Part shown: piece by piece, positions 21,101-32,578 of the stretch
Layout of the letters: each line of letters begins with the position of its first letter
Numbering within the stretch: the stretch's first letter is position 1
Source: Hippopus hippopus
Taxonomy: Eukaryota > Mollusca > Bivalvia > Cardiida > Cardiidae
Assembly (NCBI GenBank): GCA_946811185.2
Contig: OX328097.1
Coordinates: forward strand, 32,015,627-32,079,626
DNA: 64,000 nt
Reading direction: 5' to 3'
Notes under the pieces: generated by a model
Told to the model about the DNA's origin: nothing
Databases searched by the model: none
What the model saw: the letters and a program-made list of their open reading frames with translations, nothing else
Translations under genes and position numbers: made by a program

Positions 21101-21231
21101 AAAGAAGGCTTGGTGAATACGGATTCAGTCTTAGTGTGCTTTTTAACTTCACAAAAAGGTTTACGCATCTGATATTTGTTTTACTTTTTGAATTCAGAAT
21201 TAGGCTAAGAATACAATACAATTTAGAATGG

Positions 21232-21330
21232 TTGGTAATGGGCATTTTCTGCTTTTCCCACGATGTTTTCAAAAGTCTTTTCCTCAGGCTCGCCAAAACT
21301 GACTCGGGATTTATTTCCTAAACAGTTTAA
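21232..21330 (+). repeat. Family A right half
   Basis: GGCATTTTCTGCTTTTCCCA and GTTTTCAAAAGTCTTTTCCT match the right half; the left half is missing. Confidence 0.5.
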
Positions 21331-21460
21331 TTGCAAAGGCGTTATGTAACAGGTTTAACCGATGCCAGCCTACGATAGTTTAAAGAGGCCTACTTAGTGT
21401 TTATTTCGTAAATTAAAATTTCTTGTAAAACACCAATATATACAGATAGATATGGGTCAT

Positions 21461-21713
21461 TCTCTGGCAAAAGGGTGTGTAACGCATCTCCGTGGTACAT
21501 ACCAAGCAAGTCATCACATAATTATGGATCCATAAAATCCATTTTGTCTAACAACTAACTGAATTCCAAGGTAACATGGTCCTTTGACATGCAGAGAATT
21601 TACCAAAAACAAAAAGTATCTACCCAAAGTCAAGCTGCGCGGACTGCACAGGCTGATCTCGGTCGATACTTTTTGCAGATACATTTACCCCCCCCCTCCT
21701 CAAAGCATGGATT
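21461..21713 (-). repeat. Family B element, inverted, diverged
   Basis: TCTGGCAAAAGGGTGTGTAA at the left. CATCACATAATTATGGATCC, then the hairpin half GCTGCGCGGACTGCACAGGC, ending with CAAAGCATGG. Confidence 0.65.
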
Positions 21714-21842
21714 ATGTCAAGTTCGGTGAGAATATAAAATAGCTCGACCCCTTTTAGTGACAGGGTGTGCAAATGAACCAGTTTTAAACAAATTTGCAGC
21801 AAACAACTGTTGAACATCAGTATGTACTGAGCTCAAACTATA

Positions 21843-22105
21843 TGAGACGTGCTCTGTGAAAAGGGGGCTTAATGCATTTGCGAAAAGTATCGACCCAGGT
21901 CAGCCTGCGCAGTCCGCGCAGGCTGACCTGGGCCGAAACTTTTCGATATTGGTCAATTTTCTGTATGTCAAAGGACCAGTCTACCTCATGATCAAATTAG
22001 TTGTTCAAAAAGTGACTATTATGGATCCATAATTATGTGATGACTTGGGCTGGTATCATGTATCACTGTGATGCATTAAGCCCCCTTTTGCCAGAGCATG
22101 GCTCA
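21843..22105 (+). repeat. Family B palindromic element, well preserved
   Basis: GTGCTCTGTGAAAAGGGGGC at the left and CCCCTTTTGCCAGAGCATGG at the right. The inner hairpin GGTCAGCCTGCGCAGTCCGC is perfect. Confidence 0.82.
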
Positions 22106-22189
22106 TATCTATACACGTCAAAATTGTGGAAAAGGACGCGTAATTTCTCCCTTTGCAACAATGTTTTATAAAAGTGTCTGCTATCGGAT

Positions 22190-23285
22190 GAAATTACATA
22201 AAAAACAGCGACCGCAGGTGCTGAGATTCATGTATGAAAGTTTTGTCACCCCATAGTTTTTAATCGGTCGGCGTAAGCCGGACGATTAGAGAGACCACAA
22301 ATTTCGGAAACCCGTCCGCTGAGGGCAAACTGATGTAACTGCAACTCGTAACAGCGTTCATTTACAGCATTACAACGCTTAACAAGCCTGTCGTGACCTT
22401 ATTACAAATACTACTTTCGGTTGAGCGCAAGAATGAATAAACAGTCCTAGTAAACAGGCGTCAAGTAATCCCGTTCTCAACTTTTCAATTATGCAATAAA
22501 CGGTGATTACAACTTGTTTAGCATTGAATTTTGTCATATTACCAATGTAATCAAAATGTCTAGCGAGCAGAAATGGAAAAACTCGTAGCAGTTTACTTTC
22601 AAAACAGTTATCAGAAATGGGGTCAGAGGTAATGAGTAATTGTATGAATGAAACGAGAGCGAATCAATTGTATCGCGTGATGTAAACACATTCTGTAGCC
22701 GTCGACTGTCTATATTATTCGGCAAACTTCGAGTAGGTCGTTGGTCACTATATACGTATTTACGGGATCGGTCGAGTTGTGACGAGTGTTGTCCGTATAT
22801 GTTGCAGGTGTTGAAAAGTTCACGGGTCATCTAGGGTTGGGGCAAAGATAAAATCGCTATAGAAAGGAGTTTGTAAGGAATATTGCTGTAAAGAATTCAG
22901 AAATTTAGATTGTACTGCTTTAGAGTAAAGTGATGTAAATGCGTAGGTTTAAAATAGTGATTGGCCGTGGGTTGTTTAACGCTAGTGAGGCAAAAAAGTG
23001 TGAAGCTGTGAGGGAAAGGGATGTAAACTTGTGTAAGGGTTATGACCTCTAACTTCTAAGTAGCGGAGAGGTCATTACGTAAGCATTTTCAGAATGGACT
23101 GGTGATCCCACGCCTGCAACTTTACAAGCCAGACTGTCCTTCACAGTACTGACCAGCAGTATCTGATTACGCATTTTTTTAGCGTCAGATGTGTTAAATT
23201 TTCATAACCCGTTACAGACACGGCACTACCATTTTGTACGGTCACTGACATGTTTCTTCTTGATGAGCTTAGATTGGAATCAGTC
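22190..23285. other. Unannotated intergenic stretch
   Basis: About 1.1 kb outside the named repeat families. A 98-codon open frame on the minus strand (22534-22830) has no recognisable domain or splice context. GGTCGAGTTGTGACGAGTGT near 22770 recurs in the SINE body at 30.7 kb, so part of it may be repeat-derived. Confidence 0.35.
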
Positions 23286-23292
23286 TGTCAGT

Positions 23293-23450
23293 CTGCTGAC
23301 CCTTGACAAAACAGTCCTGTGGGGCATTGAAAATATAGTGGGAAAGAGAGAGAAATGCTTGTAACCACCATCATCTCTTTTTCCAACAGCATTTTCTTCA
23401 CCATATGAACGATTTTCAAAATAAAATTTTGTCATTTGGTTGAGTTAAAT
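23293..23450 (-). repeat. Family A MITE, diverged
   Basis: GAAAATATAGTGGGAAAGAG, weak hairpin, end ATTTTGTCATTTGGTTGAGT. Confidence 0.55.
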
Positions 23451-23599
23451 AGAGCATTTTCTCTGGAGGGGGGGGGGGTGAAACTGCAACATAAATACTC
23501 TCACTTAAGATATAATTCTCCATGTCTGAATCAACGGACCAGGGAAAAGTTTAGGAGCATATATTTTTTCCAAGGTATTTTTCTTTAGAGGGCTAAGCA

Positions 23600-23770
23600 A
23601 AACATGTTGCCTTTGCAGAGAGTGCAGATTCAGACCAGACTGTATAGAACATGCAGTCAGATCTTGGATCTGTCGTAACATTTTTTATATGAGATATTCT
23701 AGTCAAGACAGCAATGGCCCTTCAATAAATAGGCTGCTTTTCCAAGCTTGACATGTCTGTTTCGTTAATT
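23600..23770 (+). repeat. Family D remnant
   Basis: GAGTGCAGATTCAGACCAGA and ATGCAGTCAGATCTTGGATC retain the hairpin; flanks are decayed. Confidence 0.45.
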
Positions 23771-24141
23771 CAGGGTCTTAAGGTAAAACTCTCGACAATA
23801 TGTATGTCTCACCAGACACTTTATATTAGTTGATTCTCATCCTTTCCACAAGGTCCAGTTTTTCAGATAAAGAGCACAAGGTTTACTGTAGCTATGCTCC
23901 TCGCTTATTAGAATGAATCAAATACATAACCTGTATTGGTCAAGGTTAAGAAAAGTTGCTTTTGCAGACAATAAAAGATCGAGATTAGACTGTCCTTTGA
24001 GTGCAGTGCAGATCAATATTACACACGTAGATATCTTAGATCATAACTGGATGTTCGCGTAGGATATAGATCTGTAAATGAAACTGTAATATTTGTACAG
24101 TGGTTTCTGACTGAAAACGGCCAGTAGATTAACTCAGAGTT

Positions 24142-24370
24142 TTAACTCTTTACCACACAATCCCAGTTTTAACAACCTTGAGGGAAAAGGCTGTTGAAAA
24201 CATTGCAGAAAAGGGGGAAATGCTGATCCATCATTTTCTCCTTTTACCACGATGTTATCTACCTTTTCAACGATTCAACTCATCATTTGGGCTACAGTCA
24301 AATTCGATTCGTAATGTCCAAATGCTTTCGATTTTGACAAGTCTAAAATTTCGTTGGTTGGTGAAGAAAT
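24142..24370 (-). repeat. Family A MITE
   Basis: TTAACTCTTTACCACACAAT at the left, hairpin partly eroded (AAATGCTGATCCATCATTTT), end TTCGTTGGTTGGTGAAG. Confidence 0.7.
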
Positions 24371-24769
24371 GACGGTTACGTAGATATTAACTACATTCTT
24401 TAGAAGTACGGTTGGAAAATTTGGCAAGCAGACGTTGTGGCCAGGGTGATTCGGCCCAGGAAGATTTAGCCAGCCAAAAATATTACAGAGGACAATTTAT
24501 CTTGATAGATACGATGGCTTGTTGAAAATGGAGAAATAGATAGCCCACTAGCGGCCAAAAATAAACAATTCGGGAGTCAAAATGCAAACACATTTTATAC
24601 GATTTATTCAAATTATTTAAAAGTAAAAAACTAAGGATATTATTAAGAGTCTGGCAATGTGCTACAGTACACTCTGTCTGTGTTCCAATAGTTGGTAGAA
24701 AAGTGAGTCTTGTAACTACATTAAAGTTACCAAAGTTGCTAAAGTTAGAATAATAAAGAATATCAAATT

Positions 24770-24770
24770 T

Positions 24771-24822
<52 letters not shown>
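24770..24822. repeat. (TG)n microsatellite
   Basis: About 50 bases of alternating TG after TTTGTGTT. Confidence 0.95.
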
Positions 24823-24824
<2 letters not shown>

Positions 24825-25007
24825 TCTTTTTAGTAAAAGGCTGGTAGGTACTGTTAATCTTGTAAGAGTGATGTCTAAAGCTTGATAATAAGAACTGCTG
24901 ATTAGAATTCCGTATCTTTTACGTTCTATTGCTGACGGCTGGCAAATCTGTACTTAGACCATTCCGTTAAACAACTAATTTGTAAAAGACAGGTTGAAAA
25001 AAAAAAG

Positions 25008-25180
25008 GTTCCTAGGTGGTTCAGTTGTATGGTGTAGGATTCGACACCTGTGTTTTTCGTGGGAGTGTCATCAGGTAGGATACCTCAGAGCCCTTGCCTA
25101 GTACTAGTGAAATCCTTGACAAATATGAATAAGAAGGCTGTCGCCGCGATATGACTGAAATAATGTTCAAAGCGACCAAA
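25008..25180 (+). mobile_element. tRNA-derived SINE, diverged
   Basis: TAGGTGGTTCAGTTGTATGG (A box-like) and GGATTCGACACCTG (B box-like). Body with CCTTGCCTAGTACTAGTGAA and tail GACTGAAATAATGTTCAAAG. Confidence 0.55.
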
Positions 25181-25601
25181 AACACAAAACAACCAATTAC
25201 TCAACCGGTTTATTACTAAATTAGATGATTTCCACATAGTCCTTTGCAAGAATGAGAATGGATTTCTTTATCCATTGTCAAGGTTCTAATTCAGTATAAA
25301 AGGCAATATAACATGGGGTTCTTACTCCCATACACAGTTCAAACAACTACCATTTGATATGTGATTTTCAAAAACAGTGTGGTTATTCAGTGTCGACCGA
25401 TTACAGTGCTGACAGCACTTTGATTATTACAGTTATTCAAGGATATCGGCATTCATTTGTACAAAATACAACAGAAAACGATTCATCCATTACGAAATAA
25501 ACTGGGACATTTTACCCCATTTGGTTAAAAGCTTTCTGAAAATATTACGGGGAAAAGCAGCTCTTGTCATACGCAGTTGTAGATTGGTTGCATACCCTGA
25601 T

Positions 25602-25925
25602 GCCGAGCCCCGGTAGCTCAGTCGGTAGCATGCAGGACTTGAGAACACGGGGTCCAGGGTTCGATCCCTGGCCATGACCCCTGGCTCGGCCAATTTCTTT
25701 CCGAGGATTGATGATAGTTACTGCGACAGGATTCATTCCTCTCCCACTGCTGATCATTGTTTCGACGATGATTATGTGGGAAAGCAGCCAGTGGCTTGGA
25801 AAGAAAATTGTGCGAAGTACTGGTGAAAGAGACTCCAGGAACGCATGGATAGGTGCACTGGCCGCCGCGATATAACTGAAATAATGTTGAAAACGGCGTT
25901 AAACACCATACAATCAATCAATCAG
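25602..25925 (+). mobile_element. Full-length tRNA-derived SINE with 13-bp target duplication
   Basis: GCCCCGGTAGCTCAGTCGGT (A box) and GGGTTCGATCCCTGG (B box) form a tRNA-like head. The body follows, and the tail is AATAATGTTGAAAACGGCGT then TAAACACC and CAATCAATCAATCA. TGCATACCCTGAT flanks both ends (25589-25601 and 25926-25938). The duplication shows a comparatively young insertion. Confidence 0.85.
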
Positions 25926-26078
25926 TGCATACCCTGATACGACAACCGTATGTACAACGAGGACCAGTCTGAATCGATTGCGTCTTTTCTCACGATATTG
26001 TCCCTATCAATTAAAAAAGAAATTCTCTGTTCTTTACATATTTCTCCTTTGTACAATTTGTCTTGGTTTGTGGTATGT

Positions 26079-26310
26079 TTAACCCTATACCACACAATGA
26101 CGAATTTTAACCACCGTAAAGTACAACACTTCTGAAAACATTTTGGGAAAAGGAGAAAATGCTGGTCACCAGCATTTTCTCCTTTCCCCAAAATGTTTCA
26201 GGCAACTCATTCAAAACCAGAATCTATCATTTGAGCCATGTTTTATTTGTCGTCTGCAAGTGCTTTCAATTTGGAGATGTCTAAAATTTTGTCGTCTGGT
26301 AAAGGGTTAA
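26079..26310 (-). repeat. Family A MITE, complete with TTAA at both ends
   Basis: TTAACCCTATACCACACAAT to GTCGTCTGGTAAAGGGTTAA. The hairpin GGGAAAAGGAGAAAATGCTG is perfect at the core. Confidence 0.82.
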
Positions 26311-26354
26311 AATTGTCGATATGACAATGGATGTACCCATTTCCTCATTATACC

Positions 26355-26541
26355 AAGTTTTAACTACCCTAAGGAAAAGGCTTGAAGACATGTGGGAAAA
26401 TGAGAAAATGTTGGTAACGAACATTTTCTCCATTTCCGACATTGTTTTCTACCCTTATAAAGTAATATTTTATCATTTATGCCACATTTGTCTTCTGAAA
26501 ACGTTTGGATAGTTCTTTGATTTTGTTGCATGGAGTTAAGT
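26355..26541 (-). repeat. Family A MITE, left end eroded
   Basis: GTTTTAACTACCCTAAGG, hairpin GAGAAAATGTTGGTAACGAA, end GATTTTGTTGCATGG. Confidence 0.65.
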
Positions 26542-26544
26542 AGG

Positions 26545-27110
26545 CCTATTGGGAGTTTCATTCACGTGCATTAGTTACCACGTGATTTTAAACTACAGCA
26601 GTTGCATAAATGATTCTTTTCTTATGGGCTCTGGCCTTACACGTATGATCTGGAAATTTTCACTAGTTTATTTATAGTTTCGGAAATTTACATACGGGAT
26701 TTACTAAAAAAGAAAAACTCGATACTCTTGGGCTTAGCCCGTACAGTCATTTCTTTTCGGGGTTAATTTCCAAAGTTTGAAAATTGCATAACTGTCACGT
26801 GGTGTAACCCTTTCCCTCTTGGAAACGTCCCTTACTGCTCGTTAGCAAGCCATCTTTCGTGTTTTCAAACGTTTAACATATCAAAGAATGTGACAAATTT
26901 TATACAAAAGGAACATTTAAAGGACGAAAAATATTATTTCACTCTTATAAAAGGGACCCCTTGCTCTTTCTCTGCCATTGTTTTTCCAGACCTTCCAACT
27001 CGAGGTGCATAATTATAACTTATTTCTATAGTAGATGACAATATGGTTTTGATAGTCGTGTGACGGAGAAACCGATGAAAAGAAGACTACATAATGAGGT
27101 TATCATAAAC
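26545..27110. other. Unannotated intergenic stretch
   Basis: No supportable exon and none of the named repeats. Confidence 0.4.
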
Positions 27111-27115
27111 CTCTT

Positions 27116-27320
27116 TAACCCTTATCCTGCTAAATCACATTTACTTTTATGTCGATAGTAAAACCCCAAATTATGCTATATCAAAGGTATTTTTGGAGAA
27201 AGATATCTTCTTATCGGACAGTATAGATCCAAGATCAGACTGCACGTTCTGTGCAGTCTGATCTTGATCTACACTGGCCGCAGAAGGTCAGTGAGTCGCG
27301 CTTAGCAGCGTAAGTGTTTA
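27116..27320 (-). repeat. Family D TTAA-flanked MITE
   Basis: TTAACCCTTATCCTGCTAAA at the left, hairpin AGATCCAAGATCAGACTGCA and complement, right end GCGCTTAGCAGCGTAAG. Confidence 0.72.
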
Positions 27321-27495
27321 ATACTTGTCCAAACCGAAAGCATTGGCAGATGACAAAGTAAATGGGGGTTCAACGATAGAAAGGATAGAAAACAGTGTGG
27401 GAAAAGACGAAAATGCCGGCATTTTCTTTTTTTCCTACAATGTTTTCAGAAACCTTGTACTTCAAGGTAGTTAAAAATTGTTTGCTAAAGGGTTT
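27321..27495 (+). repeat. Family A MITE, abutting family D
   Basis: ACTTGTCCAAACCGAAAGCA, GTGTGGGAAAAGACGAAAAT, end GTTTGCTAAAGGGTTTA. Confidence 0.65.
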
Positions 27496-27772
27496 ACTGT
27501 AAGACGTTTAAAATTAACGCGTAATAAATACTTTGTCGTTGAAAAAAAAATCGACGATTTTTTCAGAGCATGACATTTCACTATATCGAATAGTGTATAC
27601 CCACAAGCTGACTGTTTTGTGCAGTTTGATCTTGAATTCTATCCTTTTGAATGCGGCGTAAAACAACATTCAGACGAACACAAAAGCCAACCACATCTGG
27701 ATCGAGACAAACCACGAAAACTGAAAAAAAGAAAAGGTTTTGTTTTGTTTAAATTTGAAGGTTGGTTTATTC

Positions 27773-27905
27773 TTTTCCTTGGGTGTTTAACGACATTTTC
27801 AACAATATTTAAGTTTTATCGGGGCGGATAGTTGACTTATCCAAGGTTTCAGGGATCGTTTACCATTTTTTTTCTAAACCACTGGCTGCTTTCCCACCGA
27901 AGCAC
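27773..27905 (-). mobile_element. SINE 3' part, inverted
   Basis: The complement carries GGGAAAGCAGCCAGTGG and a TTGTTGAAAATGTCGTTAAA tail, as in the copies at 25602 and 28216. Confidence 0.55.
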
Positions 27906-28025
27906 TGTCGATAAGATGTAGCATAAAAGGGACCAGTAACTGGATATGCACTCGTCACAGCTTGGACGATTCCGTAACGGAACAACCGAGGTTTGCTGGA
28001 CTACTGGTTATTGCCAAAGAATGAT

Positions 28026-28198
28026 TAGTGTTTTATGTCGTTTTCAACATTGTTTTAGTCATATCACGGCAACAGCTCGCTTGTTCGTGTATTTCCTGGG
28101 TTTTACCAGTTCTATGCTTGGGTTTTGAAGTGTCTTATCAAAGGGCACTCCAACGAAAGAAGCAGTGCTTATAATTGGGTTCGAACCCAGGTTGCGAG
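28026..28198 (-). mobile_element. tRNA-derived SINE, inverted
   Basis: On the minus strand GGGTTCGAACCCAATTATAA (B box) leads into ACTGGTAAAACCCAGG and the tail ACTAAAACAATGTTGAAAAC. Related to 11480-11730. Confidence 0.6.
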
Positions 28199-28215
28199 TT
28201 CCACACTTTATCGCC

Positions 28216-28515
28216 GAGCCCCGGTAGCTCAGTCGGTAGCGTATACAGGACTTGAAAACAAGTAGTCGCTGGTTCGATCCACGGCTCGGCCAATTTCTTT
28301 CCAAGGATTGATGATAGTCATTTCAACAGGATTCATTCCTATCTCACCGCTGACCATTGTTTCGACAATGGTTATGTGGAAAAGCAGTCAGTGGCTTGGA
28401 AAGAAAAATGTGCAGAGCACTGGTAAAAGAAACTCCAGGAAAGCATGAATAGGTGCACTGGCCGCCTGGATACTGAAATAATGTTGAACACGGCGTTAAA
28501 CATCATACAACCAAT
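28216..28515 (+). mobile_element. tRNA-derived SINE, same family as 25602-25925
   Basis: CCCCGGTAGCTCAGTCGGTA (A box) and TGGTTCGATCCACGGC (B box). The body is nearly collinear with the 25.6-kb copy, tail TTGAACACGGCGTTAAACAT. I could not define flanking duplications. Confidence 0.75.
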
Positions 28516-28577
28516 CAATCCATCAACCCACAATTCACCACTGAGCCATGCAGGACTCCGGATACTGTCATAACTGG

Positions 28578-28833
28578 CCTGCACTACGCGAAAAGGACAT
28601 TCGGATATTAGCATACGGTGTCGTCTCGGATCAGTCTGCGCACTCTGCGCAGGCTAATCCGAGACGATACTTTCCGATCGTGTGTAATTTTCTGTTTCAA
28701 TCAAGTCTACTGTAGGACAAAATCTAATGTTGACGTAAAGTGCCGTCTCGGATTAGCCTGCGTGGACTGCGCGGGCTGACCCGAGACGACACTTTACGCA
28801 AATGTCCGAAACCCCCTTTTCGCATGTTGCAGA
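28578..28833. repeat. Family C palindromic element
   Basis: GTGTCGTCTCGGATCAGTCT with its complement, and a second hairpin near 28740-28795 (GCCGTCTCGGATTAGCCTGC). Ends CGCGAAAAGGACATTCGG and complement. A second copy is nested at 36192-36443. Confidence 0.72.
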
Positions 28834-29463
28834 CCAATTATCAAGTGGCTATTTCTGGCGAAAGGTTTAACCATTTCGCGGCGCCATGGTTGACTTATCT
28901 GCTGTTGCTGACTAGGCAAAGTTTCCTAAATTTTGAAGTCTGCAATTATCTTCAAACTAGACAAGGCAAGCATTTTGTCGTTTAGTGAAGATTTAAAAAC
29001 CGCGGTTTCGTTCTAATAACATATATCAATTTCATCTCTATATTCGCACTCAAATAGGCAAATACAGGTTTTTCCATACGTGTAGGTAGAAACTGTTCTT
29101 TATTTTTTTTTTGCGGGAGTGTTTCTTCGCCATGGTTGGTTTGATAAGTGTGCGAAAATAGTAGATCAAACTCAGACTACATGAACACAGAAAATAAAGG
29201 GCAGCTAAACCTAATCATGTCGAAGTCAGATTGTCGACTGTTACGTAAATCGATTTCGTTGAGTTTGGAGGCTTTGAATGGGATTTTAAGACCGAAACTA
29301 CTACGAGAGCATAGGAGAGAGTAAGGCAAGATCAGATTGCAAGCATGTGCAAGGTGATCTTGCCGCAAAATATATCTATGGTCCCTAACCGTAGGATAAG
29401 ATAAAATATTAGATCATCTGCTGCTGATGACATTTGCTTTTCACAACACAGCACTTATGAATA

Positions 29464-29540
29464 CGAGCGGCGCTCTGTGAAAAGGGGGTTTAATGCATCT
29501 ACACAAAAAGTATCGACCCATGTCAGCCTGTGCAGTCCGA
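29464..29540 (+). repeat. Family B fragment
   Basis: GCGCTCTGTGAAAAGGGGGT and AAAAAGTATCGACCCATGTC; the rest is lost. Confidence 0.55.
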
Positions 29541-29544
29541 AACC

Positions 29545-30440
29545 TTGCTCCGAAAAAATATCCGATGTCCGAAATCCTTTTAAGCATGTGCATACGAAAT
29601 GGATACTAATAAAACGGGACAATACGCAGTTTTTTTTTTTTTTCAGAAGTTTACTTTTTACTTAATTATTATTTAGTTATTTTTTTTTTTATTCATCATC
29701 TCTGGTATGGTCGGTACTTTTTCCATTTAGCTTTTTAATGACTGTTTCAAGACCGAAGATGCCAAATATTTTTCATTTTTTTTTTGCTTACATGTGGGCT
29801 GCACTTACGACGAAAGCATGACAAATGCTATATACATGTATATACCATTCTGTTAATCAAAAGCTACATAAAAGTATTTTCAAAAGTCAGATAGACTAAT
29901 TTTTCAATCGTGTCAATACCAGTCCTTTGTATTTTCATAAAGTCGGTCATATTCCATCCAACAAAAGTACTACATTTTGGACTAAAAGGTATTAACGGAA
30001 AAACAAAGCCTTATTCCTAAGTAAATTTTTACAGAAAACTAAATTTCTGAAAGGAAGCCCTCATCAATCAGTGCCGACTTACAATTCAGAGCCGGTCCAC
30101 ATAATCGGAGCCCTTCTTTATTTTCATCATTTTTTGTGCTATTTCTTTTCAATTCTTTACCAATAGTGAATGTAACATTTCAAGACATTAATTCACGCTT
30201 TTGGGACACCAAAACTCTCTTTTAATTGCCAATTATATGGCAATAATAGACTGAATTTAGGTCCGTGACGTATTATTTTAGCTAAGGTCAACCCACGCCA
30301 CAAATGATTCAGACAACATCGTACACTTGTTACAACTTTCCGTAGTGTAGAAAACACGTTGAAAGACCAGAGCATTGCATGACATTCTCCTTTTTTGGAA
30401 TTTCAAAGACGTAAGAACACATAATTACAAATAATGACAA
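29545..30440. other. Unannotated intergenic stretch
   Basis: T-rich. No exon or named repeat that I can support. Confidence 0.4.
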
Positions 30441-30446
30441 GCTTAC

Positions 30447-30475
30447 CTGTTTTTTGGTTGTTTTTCAGCCGACAT
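30447..30475 (-). CDS. Candidate first coding exon of an unidentified minus-strand gene
   Basis: On the minus strand an ATG in the context GAAGATGTCG opens MSAEKQPKN and runs directly into a consensus donor, CAG|GTAAGC. I found no downstream exon that continues it, so the call rests on the start and donor alone. The same bases on the plus strand look like an acceptor (TTGGTTGTTTTTCAG) followed by about 41 open codons, an alternative reading. Confidence 0.22.
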
Positions 30476-30646
30476 CTTCAGAAACGGAAGACCAACAAAA
30501 CATTTTCTCGTCAGAGCCAATGGCTCTGAATATGAAGTTTTCTACCCGTGTATAAGGATTAAATATTGCTCGCCTTTCGGGGCGCATAAGTTATAAAACT
30601 TTTATTACTCCCTTGATGAAGGAGATATTTGAAATCATCTGTCTTT

Positions 30647-31079
30647 TCGATTCTGTTTCTTTTGCGACACTTCTAGCCCTAGCCTAGTCCTGGCGAAACC
30701 CAAGACATACATGTGTCATTCGGCATGCCTCGGGTGATGGGAGCCATCAGAATCGGCCGAGTTGTGACGAGTGATACATGTGTATGATAGCCGTTACAGT
30801 GATAAGACTGTAACAATGTTGAAAGCAATGTAAAACATCAATCAATTAATCGTTCTTTTGTCTTTCGATTCTGTTTCTTTTGCGACACTTCTAGCCCTAG
30901 CCTAGTCCTGGCGAAACCCAAGACATACATGTGTCATTCGGCATGCCTCGGGTGATGGGAGCCATCAGAATCGGCCGAGTTGTGACGAGTGATACATGTG
31001 TATGATAGCCGTTACAGTGATAAGACTGTAACAATGTTGAAAGCAATGTAAAACATCAATCAATTAATCGTTCTTTTGC
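30647..31079. repeat. Perfect or near-perfect 218-bp tandem duplication of SINE body
   Basis: TCGATTCTGTTTCTTTTGCG begins unit 1 at 30647 and unit 2 at 30865. Both contain CCTAGCCTAGTCCTGGCGAA and end in the SINE-type tail AATGTTGAAAGCAATGTAAA with CAATCAATT. I see no differences between units over the core. Confidence 0.85.
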
Positions 31080-31164
31080 GATACCATGGTCTTTTGCGAT
31101 ACGCAAAGCGTTAGTTTAATTTTTAGTTTAAAGCAAAGCGTTGTCAGCCGGTATCGATATATTA

Positions 31165-31362
31165 ACCGTTTACCTGCTATGTAACTAATATGAAACTTTC
31201 AAGTCCACAGTAAAAACCCTAATATTTCAAAGTTATTTTGAGGGGAAAGATATCTCCTTAACGGACAGTGTGGATCCAAGATCAGACTGCACTTTCTGTG
31301 CAGTCTGATCTTGACATACACAGTCCGCAAAAGGTCCTTGAGTTGCGCTTGGCAGCCTACGG
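31165..31362 (-). repeat. Family D MITE
   Basis: TTAACCGTTTACCTGCTATG at the left, hairpin GATCCAAGATCAGACTGCAC and complement, right end TGCGCTTGGCAGCCTACGG. Confidence 0.7.
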
Positions 31363-31363
31363 A

Positions 31364-31840
31364 ATCATATTCTATCAAATAACAATCAAATCAGATTCAT
31401 TAGATCTACCATCAAAAATCATCGATAAGATGATAACTTATTTCTAGGATTTTGAAATCTGTCAAAATTTCCCTTCCTGTTCTTTCTACGTCAGTGTCAC
31501 GTGTAAGAACCGCACAAAAAAAAATCTAGTGTTCGTGTTTCTCTTTGCCATATACATCACGACATCTGATAATCTCTGCGTGCATAATATGATAACTTAT
31601 TTCTAGGATTCTGAAATCATATTCTATTAAATAACAATCAAATCAGATTCATTAGATCTACCATCAAAAATCATCGATAAGATGATAACTTATTTCTAGG
31701 ATTCTGAAATCTGTCAAAATTTCCCTTCCTGTTCTTTCTACATCAGTTTCACGTGTGAGAACCGCACAAAATAATAAATCTAGTGTTCGCGTTTCTCGTT
31801 GCCATAATACATCATGACATCTGATGATCTCTGCGTGCGT
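31364..31840. repeat. Tandem duplication, unit about 252 bp
   Basis: ATCATATTCTATCAAATAAC at 31364 recurs with one change at 31616. The following CAGATTCATTAGATCTACCA, CCCTTCCTGTTCTTTCTAC and ACATCTGATAATCTCTGCGT words repeat in order. Unit 2 is slightly diverged. Confidence 0.8.
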
Positions 31841-31874
31841 GCAGGCCTGGGGCCTTACTACCAAACATTCTTAT

Positions 31875-31990
31875 TCTAGATTTAGAAAGTAACGCGATTT
31901 CTGATTGGCTAAACCAAATGGTTTAGCCAATCAAAAATTGCATCACTTTCAAATTTAGAAAATTATTTAGAATTAGACTAAGAATGCTGT
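31875..31990. repeat. Short palindromic MITE, family P
   Basis: TCTGATTGGCTAAACC and GGTTTAGCCAATCAAAAATT form a tight hairpin. AAAGTAACGCG and complementary CATCACTTTC extend the arms. Confidence 0.7.
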
Positions 31991-32196
31991 AAAATATTTT
32001 TATCATTCAATAGTTGGATCTTAGACAATAATAGATTGCGTTATCTTAATGCAGCAAAGTAAAGACTGAAAAAAAAAATGCCTGTTTTGCTACCGGAAAT
32101 GGCATGATCACTCTGAACAGCAGGATGGGATCCAAAAGCGACCTTTATGTGCTGTCTGATATTATTAGTTTGTTATTTAGTTCATCATTCCTAATT

Positions 32197-32265
32197 ATTT
32201 ATCAGACGACAATATTTTAGACTCGTCCATATTGAAAGCACATGCAGACGACAAATCAGTCGGAG
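32197..32265 (+). repeat. Family A left fragment
   Basis: TTTTAGACTCGTCCATATTG and GCAGACGACAAATC only. Confidence 0.45.
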
Positions 32266-32313
32266 TTTCAGTGTGTTGTGTTTTCAGCCGTTGAAAGAGG
32301 TTGATTTTATAAT

Positions 32314-32578
32314 TGAGCCGCGCTCTGGCAAAAGGGGGCTTAATGCATCTCCATTATGCACGATACTAGCCGAAGTCATCACATAATTATGGGTCCATAG
32401 GAGCCACTTTTTTCAATAACCGACTTAATCGTGAGGTAGCTTGGTCCTTTGACAAAGAGAAAATTGACCAATAGCGAAAAGTTTCGGCCCAGGTCAGCCT
32501 GCGCGGACTGCGCAGGCTGACCTGGGTCGATACTTTTCGCAGATGCATTAAGCCCCCTTTTCACAGAGCACGGCTCAT
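32314..32578 (-). repeat. Family B palindromic element, inverted
   Basis: TGAGCCGCGCTCTGGCAAAA at the left, CACAGAGCACGGCTCA at the right, near-perfect hairpin GCCTGCGCGGACTGCGCAGG. Confidence 0.8.

Noticed and set aside
22534..22830. 98-codon minus-strand frame in a repeat-poor stretch
   Set aside because: No recognisable domain, no splice-site context, and part of the sequence is shared with a SINE body at 30.7 kb.
25602..25680. Functional tRNA gene (A and B boxes present)
   Set aside because: The tRNA-like head is followed by a conserved SINE body and tail and is flanked by a target duplication, so it is a SINE promoter.
29177..29368. 63-codon minus-strand and 35-codon plus-strand frames around 29.2-29.4 kb
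   Set aside because: No homology I recognise, no splice context. The right part has the GCAAGATCAGATTGCA / TGCAAGGTGATCTTGC hairpin typical of decayed family D.
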